DNA of 64,000 bases, from the NCBI GenBank assembly GCA_030267965.1, contig BRYA01000646.1:1-64000 (forward strand). The letters run 5' to 3'. Shown here piece by piece: positions 21,795-32,367 of the stretch; positions within the stretch are counted from its first letter, which is position 1; every line of letters begins with the position of its first letter. The notes under the pieces were generated by a model, which did no database searches, had not been told where the DNA came from, and worked only from the letters and a program-made list of their open reading frames with translations. A program made the position numbers and the translations under genes. Source of the DNA: Triparma columacea (taxonomy: Eukaryota; Sar; Bolidophyceae; Parmales; Triparmaceae).

Positions 21795-22853
21795 ATGCAA
21801 TCGTTGCTACTACGCTATCTCTTTGTAGCTATCTTTCTTCTCTGCACCACCCCCTGCCTTCAATTGCGTCTCCAGCAAATGAGGCCAACTCGGCGAGGTT
21901 GTCTCGGTACTATTTGTGTTTCTTTTTTTGCGACAACAACTCGTACTGCGGCCGACGACAAGGGGATTTGCGATGGAGATCGTCTCGGTATGGAGGCTAC
22001 AGTACCAGGAGCTTACATGAATCCCTGTTACACTCTTCCATCGAGGAGTGTGAAGCAGGGAGATGGAAGTATCTTGACAGTAGATCAGGCTTCGACGTCG
22101 CAGGGAATGACAGGGAGGACTGGGGTTGCTGTTTGGAACTCATGCCTACTGCTTTCGAGATTCATCGCGAATTTGGCGTCCTCTCCGCAACTGCTGAGCT
22201 TGTTTGAGGTAAGACGGATGGAGATAGTGGAAGAGAGCGTCGCGAAGGCACATCACTGATAAGACGGATGGTGATAGTGGAAGAGAGCGTCGCGAAGGCA
22301 CATCACTGAACTAACGCTCATCGTACAGGGGAGGGATGTGTTAGAGCTGGGTTGTGGGACCGGATTGGCCTCTCTTGTAGCCGCTCCTTTGGCGAATACA
22401 GTGCTCGCGACGGACGGGAACTCTGAGGTGGTCGAATTGGCAAGGAAAAATTCGGAGAAAAATGCGAATTCGAGACCAAGGGACAATGTGAGGGTGACAG
22501 AGATGAAGTGGGGATCAATGGGGGTCCCTACAGAGCTTTACTCGGCGGTTGATACCGTGTTTGGCTCCGATTTGACTTACAATTCGGGGTCTTGGCGGGC
22601 TTTGGGGGAGACAATTAGCGCTGTGTTGCGACCCAGGAGCGGGAAGGTCGTCTATTTGGCAACTGGGCACGAAGGTTTCAAAGTTCAAGGCGAACTTGAC
22701 GGCTTTTTGAGCGTCATGGTTGGGGAGGGCCTTAAGCTGAACAAGCCTCTTACGGATGCGGCTAACGAACTCTTGGGGAGGCTGCTCTCTCAGGAAGAGC
22801 GGGCGATGCTAGCTTCGACAGGAGGTGCGAGAATAGTCATCCTCGAGTCGTAG
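21795..22853 (+). CDS. METTL21-like (Methyltransf_16) methyltransferase with signal sequence
   Basis: Two exons: 21795-22208 and 22329-22853, phase 0, giving 312 residues. The N-terminus is a strong hydrophobic signal (LLLRYLFVAIFLLCTTPCL), so the protein may enter the secretory route or the plastid; no clear NAF motif is seen. The catalytic part reads TGVAVWNSCLLLSRFIA, then across the intron GRDVLELGCGTGLASL (SAM motif I), TDGNSEVVELA, and FGSDLTYNSGSW, the D-x-x-Y variant of the METTL21 family post-I motif. Family members methylate lysines of chaperones and translation factors; the substrate here is unknown. The intron carries a 50-bp tandem duplication. Convergent with SMU1, with only 38 bp between stop codons. 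Confidence 0.85.
22210..22309. repeat. 50-bp tandem duplication inside intron
   Basis: 22210-22259 and 22260-22309 are the same 50-bp unit with a single mismatch (a/t at unit position 13). The first copy starts one base inside the GTAAG donor. The second copy is preceded by A rather than G, so it does not recreate a GT donor. Confidence 0.95.
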
Positions 22854-22891
22854 AATCGGTAATGTGTTCACCATAAACTCTTTACTCTTAT

Positions 22892-24652
22892 TTAGTTCTC
22901 AGGAACCCACAGCTTGACCTTTCCCCTGTTGCCTTCATTTGCCCAGGTTGCCAAAATGTTCTTGTTGGGATGATGAGTTATGCCTAAAACGTCAAAGTCG
23001 CAAACCTCAATTACCTTCTCTGTGGCTCCGCTCGCGACATCGAAGCAATGCAGCAAGTTGCTGGTACCCTCGGAGCTCACGGCGTAGAAAAATTTCCCCC
23101 TTGGGCTCAAGCATCCACAGACAAAGTCTCCACGTTCAGCCTTGAACTCCCTTACAACATCACCCTTCTCCCTCCCCATCAAGTAAGCCTTCGGTCCCTT
23201 GGGAACGAGAATCAGGACACTGCCGTCCGAGTCCAAGGGTAGGACGTCGTTGATACTGATGGCGTTGGCGGCACTTCCGCTAACGGAGGGCAAGGTAAGC
23301 GTTTGCAAGCAGTCCCCCGTTCCGCAATGCCACACCTTGACGGTAGCATCAGCGCTCGAGGAAACCAGCATGGAGTCATTCTTCACCAGCGCTATTGACG
23401 TCACGTAGCTCCCGTGTCCCCTGAATTCCTGCGTCATCTTGGCGCTCCTCAGGCCGAACTCCCTAATAAGACCGTCTTGGCTTCCTGATAGAATCTTGGA
23501 TCCATCCTTCACGAACGCGAGGGACAGCACTCCCTTTGTGTGTGCCTCCTGGAACTTTCTCACGCATTTGCCGCTCATCAGCCCCCAAACCTTGACACAG
23601 CCAGCAGAGTCCCCGGTCCCGAGCATGGTTCCGTCGGGGCTGCTGCACACGCTCAGCACGTTGGTATCGTGGAGCATAATCTCGTCGTTGGCTTGGTAGG
23701 CCAGATCTTCCGTGCGAAGCTTGCAAGTTGTGTGGTTCCAAACCTCAACGAAGCCATCAGTGGACCCAGTTAGGATTCCAGACCCATCGGGCAGGAAAGA
23801 GACTGTCTCAGCGTGGGTCTTCTTGCTGAACTTGACCACGCCGTACTGTTGACTTGGGACTACGTCCACATCACTCATCTTGGTCAAGTTCTCTGGAACT
23901 TCCGTGGCAAAAGAAGGAGGCAGCCCAGTGACTAAATCAAAAGAAGCCGGCACGATCACGCTCGGATCATCGTGCTCGCTCGGATCTGTCAAGGGGAGCG
24001 TGCCAGTGTGCCTCTGCCACTGCAAAGCCTGCGTGATGAGAGCAGTCAAACGGTCCGAAGGGGCGGTGGGAATGTACTGGGTTGAAGGGGTAAAGTAGGG
24101 GTTGGTAAAGGGAGGAGAAGGTATATATAGACACGTGCTTTCCACTCCAGCATCGACCCACACACACACCCTCACCTTCTCCAACTTCTTCCCAATCGCA
24201 TCCCTCCTACCCTGCTTCGTAACTCCATTATTGGAACCGTAAGAAACAGAGGACGCTGACATGAGGGCCCTGTCAACCCTAACCCTCGCCTCCCCGGAGA
24301 ATATGTTTTCCCCATTGTCAAGCGCGCGGAAGGCAAGCATGGCCATCTTCTGATCCACTTCGCATAGCTCCAAAATAGTCATTTCCTTCACCTCAAGTAG
24401 CAGATCCTGCGGTATAACGTCCATCAACTTTTCATCTAGTCTATTCAGGTCGTTTAAGACATCACCCCATCGCCCAGCTTTGCAAGTTAGCCTGATTGGA
24501 TGCACAGAACAAGGCAACCCCACTGAAGACTCGTCTTGGAGGACCTGAGCAGCCCTCGTGTAGCCACTAGACAGGAGGTGCAAATGAATCAGTTGCGTCA
24601 AAGAACTGGAAGGGAACGTTAAAGTGCTCGGAAGAGTTGAATCAGAACTCAT
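22892..24652 (-). CDS. SMU1: WD40 splicing factor SMU1
   Basis: Two exons read leftwards: 24176-24652 and 22892-24076, phase 0, giving 553 residues. The start at 24652 gives an SMU1-sized protein. The frame stays open upstream to 24913, but that part looks like leader or intron. The N-terminal LisH/CTLH-like region includes LTQLIHLHLLSSGYTRAAQVLQDE, and RRDAIGKKLEK precedes the intron. Then TALITQALQWQRHTGTLP and YGVVKFSKKTHAETVSF match the SMU1 linker. Six to seven WD repeats follow (TGSTDGFVEVWN, GDSAGCVKVWG, SGSQDGLIREFG, SSSADATVKVWH) and the end FDVLGITHHPNKNILATW is distinctive. SMU1 partners with RED in spliceosome B-complex activation. The 99-bp intron has no stop and preserves the frame. 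Confidence 0.92.
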   Translation of the reverse strand: MSSDSTLPSTLTFPSSSLTQLIHLHLLSSGYTRAAQVLQDESSVGLPCSVHPIRLTCKAGRWGDVLNDLNRLDEKLMDVIPQDLLLEVKEMTILELCEVDQKMAMLAFRALDNGENIFSGEARVRVDRALMSASSVSYGSNNGVTKQGRRDAIGKKLEKVRVCVWVDAGVESTCLYIPSPPFTNPYFTPSTQYIPTAPSDRLTALITQALQWQRHTGTLPLTDPSEHDDPSVIVPASFDLVTGLPPSFATEVPENLTKMSDVDVVPSQQYGVVKFSKKTHAETVSFLPDGSGILTGSTDGFVEVWNHTTCKLRTEDLAYQANDEIMLHDTNVLSVCSSPDGTMLGTGDSAGCVKVWGLMSGKCVRKFQEAHTKGVLSLAFVKDGSKILSGSQDGLIREFGLRSAKMTQEFRGHGSYVTSIALVKNDSMLVSSSADATVKVWHCGTGDCLQTLTLPSVSGSAANAISINDVLPLDSDGSVLILVPKGPKAYLMGREKGDVVREFKAERGDFVCGCLSPRGKFFYAVSSEGTSNLLHCFDVASGATEKVIEVCDFDVLGITHHPNKNILATWANEGNRGKVKLWVPEN

Positions 24653-25112
24653 GATGAGAGGATGGTGGTTGCGAGCTTGGGAAGCGTCAAATTGAAACCT
24701 GGGAAAACAGATGAGACGAGGGATTAGCGGTAAGAGAGTGATACGGGACATATAATACCCAAATTCATCGTAGAAGTCCGCTAAGTTACACGACTGATAC
24801 AGAATAAGGCAAACAACGATAGCCCTCGACGCTCCCTTTGATGAATTCAAAGCAACAGCAGGGAACCGCGAGCGCGGAGCAAGCACACACCTTGCTATCT
24901 TCGAAGAAAACAAACGAATTAGTCTAGAAATAGCAACGAACCTGAAATGAGGGATTGACCAAAAACCAGCCTTTGAGCAGATTGCTCCGAAATTATCCTT
25001 TGTTTTGTAAAAGCGTGCGAATTTTTACATTGAACGTGGCGGTGAGCGCTTCATTATTTTACCAATTGGCGGTAATGGCTCTCATTAATTTATCCCGCCT
25101 GCGTGTCTTGTC
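24653..25112. other. Upstream region of SMU1 / 3' flank of WD40-coiled-coil gene
   Basis: This is about 460 bp. A frame in phase with SMU1 runs to 24913 but shows no family similarity and may be 5' leader with a possible intron. Near 24990-25080 the composition is A/T-rich. No other gene was recognised. Confidence 0.35.
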
Positions 25113-28100
25113 TTACATAACCCTGTCCAGAACCTCTTTTCTACTTTTCTCTTGAGATTTCCTAGCGCTCTCGGCGAAGAGTGCCCTGCTAAGGGGAGGC
25201 TCGTGAAGCCCAAGCGCCTCAGTCTCTTTCGTCTTCTTGAATACAACGTCTCCACGGTTGAATTTAGAGTCCTTAGATATGAACTCGCTGAAGCTGAAGT
25301 CGTACTTTCCTTGCATTCTCTCTCTGATCCGACTCCAAGTTGCGTGGGTGCCCATGAGGCTTGCAGGGGAAGGCTTCCCCCTCTTCTTTTCATCGTCCCG
25401 CATCTTAGCTTCCGTCGCCTCTAGCTCTTTCATCCTCCTCTCCTTCCTCTCCTTGTCCTTTCTCTCTTTTTCTCTCGCCATCGCCTGCTTTTCCCTTTGG
25501 ATCTGCTTCTTGTATTCCTCCGCGGCGGCAACCTCATCAGCGTCGGAAACGATTTTGATAGCAGAGACGTAGGCCTGGCCAATTCCTTCGTCGTGGATTC
25601 TCTGCCTTTGCTCATAGTTCTCCCTGCTCTTGTCTCTGGTGTCCATTGCCCTGAAATAGACGTCCTCCTGTGCCTTCAATGTGTAGAAAATATCCTTCTT
25701 GACGCCCACCCACTTCTGAACGTCGAGAAGGTTCTCTTGAATGTTGGCCTGTGCCTCGTGCACGAGTGTGGCATGGCCAGAGATCGTGAGTTCAGAGAGC
25801 CTCTCCCTTTCCGAGTTGAGGAGTTCCTCGGCCTCCAGAACCTTTTTTTCCACGAATAGATGCTCCTCTATGAGCTCGTGGTATCTCTTCTTGTGAACCT
25901 CAACGTTGGTGGCGTCAGACCTCGCCTTGGCTGCGAGCTCCCTGCAATGCTGCAGCGTTTTATCCCTCAAGCTCTCCATAGACCTTATGCTCTCGTGCCT
26001 CTTGTAGGCAAATTCGACCTCCTTCTCAACAACGAGGGCCCTTATATCCTCGCAGAGCTGCTTTCTCTCAGAAGCCTCCCAACTTTTGTGCCTCTTGACC
26101 ACCTCCATGAGTTGTGCCGCAGGAAGATAGTCGCTGTCCATGGCCTCCTTCACCAGCTTCGTCAGGTTCACAATCCTAATCTCGTCTTGCTTCAGACTAT
26201 ATTGGACATCCATGCACTTAGTCCCCCTCAGGATTTCGAATATCATCTGGTCCATGAAACCCCTCTTTTCGTTGACAGCCTCCTGCTGCATCACCAACTT
26301 CGTCAGCCTCTCAATTTCCTCGAGGCTGCGATGAGCGAAGCGAATGTGACGAAGGGTAGGGTAAGACGTTATTCGCGACAAGGGCCTAGGCCGCTCGCTC
26401 CCCTCTGCTTACTTTTCGCTCAGTATTATCTCCTTCTCCTCCTTGAAACGGCCGTACTCTTCCCTCAGCTTCTCCACCTCTTCTCTGATGGACGAGTTGG
26501 CATATATCTCGTTCTGCTTTTCGGCCTCTATAGCCTCCGAGTGCGACCTCCACCTCGAAGCCGTCTCGTTGACAGCATTGTCAGTGTAAGTTTGCCACTG
26601 CTGTCCAATCTGCGAGCACTGCAAGTTAGCTGTATTCAGCTCGTCTTGCTTCCTTCGAAGCTCAACATCTTTTGCATACAGCTGGGCCTTTAAAGCCTCA
26701 AGTTGCTCCTCCAGTTTTTTGTTCTTTGACGAAATAAAGACTGCCTGATTCTGGGCCATCTCAAGCTCCATATAGCTCGCCCCATCCAAAGTTGATATTG
26801 ACGCCCCATCGCCATCTTGCCCCTCACCTAGTCCCATGACGGGAGCAGCCCCCATTCCTGGCACGGGAACCGCTCCTGTGAGCGAACTCCGAGAGAGAGA
26901 GGGCAAACCTTTTGGGGGCAGAGGCATTCCGATAGGACTCGATTGTGGAGTCTTCGGAGAGGCGGTGACGGTGCTATCAAACGATTTGCTGCTGCTGCGG
27001 AAGGCCGAGGTCATCTTGTTGAGAATATTGAAGCTCATTCGTGGGGACGGCTGCTCCGCTTGTTGATGTTGGGCCGGATCGTACGTGGAGAGCTGTGGGG
27101 CGGCATCTTGGACTTTTACGGCGGGATTTTCGTCGACAGTACTATTTTTGTTTTCGTAGCCGTCTACTAGGGACCTGTCAGTGTTGGTCTCGTCCCAGAC
27201 CTTGACCCCTCCGGCCCTGCCCAAGGTAACAATCCTTTCATCGTTCTCACCGCAGAACACGGCATCCGAGAGAATCTCTCCGGCATCGCAACTTGCCCTC
27301 CTCTTGTTGGTCGACGCGTTCCACATCGTGAGGGAATTGTCCATAGCAGTTGTGAGGAAGTACCTGCCATCTCTCGAGAAGGAAAGGGAAGATATTGAAG
27401 CGTAGTGGGCACCTTCAATCGTCGCCGTGCAGGCCTTCTTCGAGAAGGACCAAACCTTGACACTGCAGTCGTTGGCGAACGAGTAGAAAGTGTCGTCGGA
27501 TGTCGGGCTAAAGACGACGCCCTGGACGACGTTCATGTGGGGCTGCTTGAGCTTGATAATCTCTTCCACATTTCCCGTCCAGAGCTTGAAGGCCTGAGAT
27601 TTTGCCTTGGCGCGCGCTGCAGACGTTACTAAGTTGTTCCCAGAGGAGGAGATTGCGAAGCACTCCACGCCGTTCTTGTGGAGATTCGGAGCCTTCCTCG
27701 AAGCTATTATTTCCAAGTTGTCGCCCTCGACCATATAAACGCAGTTGTCCTTTGTCAAAACTGGGGGAGGGGAGTAGAGGGAAAGTGGTAAGCTTTGCCA
27801 TCATCGTGCTTCTGCCGCTGGCAATTTTTGAGTCTTCATTCTCTCTCACCTCCCACAACAATCCTCCCCTCTGAGTTTACCCCAGGACTGACAGACACCG
27901 CAGAAATCCAGTCGTCACCAAGGCGTTTGGACTCAAAAAGGCAGTCTATGCTCAATGAACCGATCAGCCACTTCCTAACCTGCCCATCACTGCTTCCTGT
28001 GAAAACAAAAGTTCCACAGCCACTCACACCAACAGAGGTAACCTCACCCCTGGAAAGGACGGTTGCTGTTGCAACACTCGAACCGTCCTTCACATCAAAC

Positions 28101-28279
28101 ACCCCCATGCTGTTCATGTTCCCAGCTACCACCCCCCTCTTGCTGCCAGCAAAGATGTCTGGCATCGTTATGGAGGAAATTGGCCACTGTGCGACAAAAT
28201 CCGACTCGTACGTTGGAGGCGGGGTCGGAGTGCGATCTGCCATCCTGTGGTCGATAGTGGAAGTCCTTTTACCAACCAT
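25113..28279 (-). CDS. WD40 repeat plus long coiled-coil protein
   Basis: Three exons read leftwards: 27850-28279, 26413-27760 and 25113-26325, with consistent phases, giving 996 residues. Residues ~20-340 form WD40-type blades (FTGSSDGQVRKWL, FANDCSVKVWS, TAMDNSLTMWN, LGRAGGVKVWD). A disordered S/P/T-rich linker follows (~345-470). The C-terminal half is highly charged coiled coil, with a dense basic-acidic run near the end (KERKDKERKERRMKELE). There is no transmembrane segment. WD40-plus-coiled-coil proteins are common in ciliary and trafficking machinery, but I cannot name the family. The junction between exons 2 and 3 (AA|C) restores the frame LSENLEEIERLTKL. A start at the internal Met 13 is also possible. 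Confidence 0.8.
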
Positions 28280-28922
28280 CCTGACCAGTAGTCACTGGCA
28301 GTCTGGCAGTTATGTCGAGGAAAACAGTGGAAATATAGTGAAGAACGCGAAAGAGAATATGAAAAAATTGTAATTTGCCGTTTCAAAGACCAAAAACACT
28401 CGAAGAAGACGACTTTGATGAGAAAACGTAAAATATAAGAAGGTTCCAATCCAAAAAGGAAAAATGCTGATCCGAAATGCAAGGGGAAGAGGGAGGAAAT
28501 GACATTTTTGTTTTTGATTTCATTTGCTTCCATTTCCAATGTGAGTTCGGTCATTGTTTGTAGCTCGATCGAAAGTTGATATATGATAACATTCAAGGCG
28601 TCCGTATGACGCCGGTGCATGCATTTGAATGAACCACAAATTTGAACTATCGAGGAAGGGGCACGAAAGATTCATAAATGTTCAGCATATGGCGGTCCTC
28701 GACTGCTCAAATCGAAAATAGTGGTACTTTATATGTTTTAAAAGGGAAGCATTCAATCTTTAGACCCCTGACGCTCTCAATAATGCATTTTGGGACATCA
28801 TTCCCGAGTCCCTGCCCCCACTCTCAAACTGACCCCCCCCCAATCTCCTTGCACCACCAGCCGGTGAAACTAATCTCCACATCCAGTACACACCTCTGAT
28901 TTAAAGATACCGAACCGTCACT
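28280..28922. other. Divergent promoter region, WD40 gene and E2F
   Basis: This spacer of ~640 bp is A/T-richer (about 28340-28560). No typical E2F site or TATA box is convincing. No gene was recognised. Confidence 0.4.
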
Positions 28923-30568
28923 ATGGACGCTTCCCCGACTGATGTGACAGTGCTGAAGGAAATTGATATGAACAGGGATCCAAGTACCTTCGTGGGCACC
29001 GCCGGGAAGCTGAACGACACTTTAAAAGGCGCCCAGCTTATGTCCCCCCCTCCGTCTAGGAAGACCAAGAATCGGTCAACTAGCAGTTCGAGCCGTGGCG
29101 GTGCCTTGGGAGGTGCAGCCTCTGCTACTCCTGTCAATGCTGCTCTTAGCGACCCCTCCATTCGCGGTTCCACCTTGGTGGATCCTTCCCCGGCCCGCAG
29201 AGATGCCGCGGCCATTCTGAAGAACATGTTTTCCTCGACACAAGTCGGTGGCTTTGGGAGCCTCATGAGTGCGGAATCTTCGTACATACAGCCTTCCTCT
29301 TCCTACCTGCAGCCGCCGCCGTCCTCCTACACCGCATCCACCACTGCTACTACCGCCACCGCCGCCGCCATCACTACCTCCTCCACCAGAGGCGCCGGAA
29401 AGAGGAAGGAGAAGAGGGTGTCAAAGAAACAGTCTGCAGGCGCCAAGAAATCACACACACAGGTGAGTAATGGCAGAGCTTGATGGCGAATCGATTGCCG
29501 AAAAGAGAGCTACTTTAATAGGCCGGATAGTGTCAATCTGCTTCACTCTCCTCCTCCTGTAGCTAACCCCTTATCCCTTTACTTTACTTTACTTTACCCT
29601 TATCTTCTCTTCTCTTCTCTTCGCCTCGCTCGTCGAAGAACATTAATAGCAGACAAGGCGCGGGAGGACAGCCTTATAGTAGGAAGTCCAAGTCGCTCGG
29701 ACTACTGTGCACATCATTTATCGAATTTTATTCAAGGCCAGAGTCCCCCGCGATCTCCATCGACTACTCGGCCACTTTGCTAGGTGTGGAGCGCCGTCGG
29801 ATTTACGACATCATCAACATTCTTGAGTCCGTCTGCGTTGTCAAGCGCCGCTGTAAGAACACTTACGACTGGTGTGGCACGGATGGACTCAGGGACGTGT
29901 TCCGTAAGCTAATGTGGGAAGGAATCGTTGAGGGAGTCGAGGGCAAGGATGCAAAGTGGAAGGTGAGAATGGGGAACGCATGAACATGAGCACGTCAAAT
30001 CAAACGCGTTGTCACTTCAAACGCGCCAAATGGGTACGCCAATCCCTTAAAACACGCCAATCCCTCACAAAACGGTATTCCTTTCAAACCTATCCTATCG
30101 CCATTTCGCTCCTCCCTCACTCCACAGAGCCAGATGGGGTATAAGAGCATTATTACTGCCGAGGAGGAGTCACAAATCAGTCGTGGCCAGTACGACAACA
30201 ACGTTCCTTTCAGGTTCGCCCGCGGCGCGGCGAAGAAGGAGGTCGACAAGGACAAGTCTTTAGCGAGGCTCAGCCAGAAGTTCGTCCAGATGTTCCTTAC
30301 ATGCTACAACGGCGAAGGGCAAGGAATAAGTCTCGCCGACGCTAGCGTCTGGATCCTCGGAGAGGGCGGAGAGTCCAATCCCAGGGGCGAGGTGGGCACA
30401 ATCAACCAGGAGGTCAAGGGCATCAAGACCAAAGTTAGGAGGCTCTATGACATTGCCAACGTCATGGTTGCGATTGGGGTAATCGAGAAGGTCGGCGACG
30501 TCAAGGGCGAGAAGAAACCGGTGTTTGGGTGGTGCTGGGGCGACAAGGGTGTCGTGGCCTTGAGGTGA
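28923..30568 (+). CDS. Atypical E2F transcription factor with two DNA-binding domains
   Basis: Three exons: 28923-29462, 29639-29962 and 30128-30568, phase 0, giving 434 residues. The first ~180 residues are disordered and Ser/Thr/Ala-rich, ending in a basic patch. The first E2F winged helix reads SRKSKSLGLLCTSFIEFY, then LLGVERRRIYDIINILES and KRRCKNTYDWCG, with the RRRIYD DNA-contact motif. The second is DKSLARLSQKFVQMFL, then KTKVRRLYDIANVM and IGVIEKV...KKPVFGW. Two tandem domains and no visible dimerisation coiled coil or retinoblastoma-binding tail define the E2F7/8 (plant DEL) class, cell-cycle repressors that bind DNA without DP. The acceptor of exon 2 is a GAAG rather than CAG (29635-29638), chosen because it alone preserves the frame. 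Confidence 0.9.
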
Positions 30569-30835
30569 AGGGGAGTATGAGGGAAAGGGGAAGGTGTGCA
30601 TGACGAAATAAAAAAAAATCCATGAAGCACCCCCCCCCGGTCCTTTTGGATCGTATCATGCTACTAGATCGCACAAAAACAATTAACGTAACAACCAGAT
30701 CACAGTCACTAGGTGCAAGGAAAAGAAATCCATTTTTTTGTCAGTGAAAGGAAAACTTTCGCTACGTTCCTCTCCCTCCGGCCCTCCCGACTCCCCCCCC
30801 CCCCCCCCCCACACACACAACAGCGGCACAAACAT

Positions 30836-32164
30836 TTAACGGCAAGAGGAACCGAATCCCTTGAAAAAGCCGCCGTCGACACTCCCGAACCTGTCCTTTT
30901 CAGCCTGGGCCTTCTTCTCGGCCTGCACCAGCCTTTGCTTTGCGATATCCTCGGCCTGTAATTTGTTCATGTAATCCCTCTGTGCTTTCTGAGCCTGGTA
31001 GTTTTGCTCCATCATGTATGATACGGCATCCTGGTGCCTACCCCACGCCGCGTCAACATCCTTCTCCTCCTGCTTCGCCTTCTTATGCTCTGCTACTACG
31101 ACGTCATTCTCCTGGAAAATGTACTTGACCTGATCCGACGAGTAGCCCTTGAAGTGGTCGGGGCGAACCCTGTAGTCAGACTGGGCAGACTTTCCAAAAT
31201 CAGTTTCTTCATTGATGAAGGGAGACTCCATGACGTGCTTGAGCTCCATCTCATTGAGCTCGTCCTCCAGTGCCTTATCTTTCGCCTTCCTTTCTGCCAC
31301 CTCATTAGCCCTGGCCTCGTTCATTGCGCGGACCATCCTCTTCTCCGCCTTTACGCGGGCCGCCTCGGCCTCCTCCATCTCGGCCCTCATCTGATCGACG
31401 GCGGACAAATACTGATGGAACCTCATGCCCTCCTCGACGACCTCAGCACTTCTGGCCTGCTTCTCGGCCACCTGCTGGCGGGTCCATTGCCTCATCTGAG
31501 CCTGCTGCTGCCTAATTCTCACATCCTTGCTCTGGTCCTCCCCTGCAAAGCGTTGACCCGCTGCGAAGGAGCAATCATCTGGGTTGATTGGAGTTCCCAT
31601 CTTCTCGCACGTGTTCTTGGGTTCTTGGGCCTTGGCCAGAAGGTCCTCTCTCAGGGCGTTCATCTCGGCCATCTTGGCAGCGCGAGACTCAGCCTCGTTG
31701 CTTTCGAGGATGCGGAGAACCTGCTGATCATAAGCAAACTGGTCAGCGTTCGCCTGCTTCTCGGCAAGCTTTGCAAGCCTCTTCTCCTCAACCTGCCTGT
31801 CAAGAGCAGCCTTATCGACGCCGAGAGTTCGCTCACGGGCGTTGAGGAACCTTTGGGTGCGGGCCTGGGCACGGGCCCTCATGGCATTAATACGGGCCTC
31901 CTCCTTGTCGAGAGACGATTGCTGCCGAGCAAGGGAGGTAGGAAGAGGGAAGGATCGCAAGGAGGGTGAGAAAAAATACGTGAAAAGCCATTAGGGTACA
32001 CATGCACACTGGGTATAGGTTTCGGATGAGGTCGGAAGTTAATCCAGAATTCTCAACCCAAGAGCTCCCCGAAGCCTCAATCTCAATTCCCAGGGCATGT
32101 ACGACGGGTTTAACACCCCGCAAAACAACCAAACATTTACCAAACGCACCTTGAGCATCACCAT
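30836..32164 (-). CDS. RIB43A flagellar protofilament-ribbon protein
   Basis: The main exon 30836-31921 encodes 361 residues of charged coiled coil: RTQRFLNARERTLGVDKAAL near the start, QMRQWTRQQVAEKQ, and the C-terminal signature GGFFKGFGSSCR. RIB43A proteins sit in the lumen of ciliary doublet microtubules, stabilising the protofilament ribbon. The first exon is inferred: ATG at 32164, 15 bp coding MVMLK, donor GTGCGT at 32149, phase 0 into QSSLDKEEARI. It gives 366 residues, the usual family length. The unusual donor makes this exon tentative. The gene is divergent from a vasohibin-like gene (203 bp between starts), so two ciliary/tubulin genes may share a promoter. Confidence 0.9.
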
Positions 32165-32367
32165 CCTTCCTTTTTATTTAACCCACTGTTTAACAGCCAA
32201 TCTCCATTTCGAAGCTCAACTTTGGTGGAGAGCTTGCCTTTTGCCCTGTGCAGAGAAGGCCCATTTTCGTTTTGAATTCGAAGCTAAGAAAGCGTCTTTC
32301 GAACGGAGAGGTCATATTCACTCTACTGCAGCGTGCCTCCAGCATAATCAAGGTCATTCCGGCGGCA

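Noticed and set aside
24653..24913. N-terminal extension of SMU1
   Set aside because: The extra ~87 residues have no similarity to SMU1 and the family start aligns with the Met at 24652; probably 5' leader.
25860..26693. Plus-strand frame of ~277 residues opposite the coiled-coil exon
   Set aside because: A Leu-rich shadow of the Lys/Glu coiled coil; it crosses the intron of the real gene.
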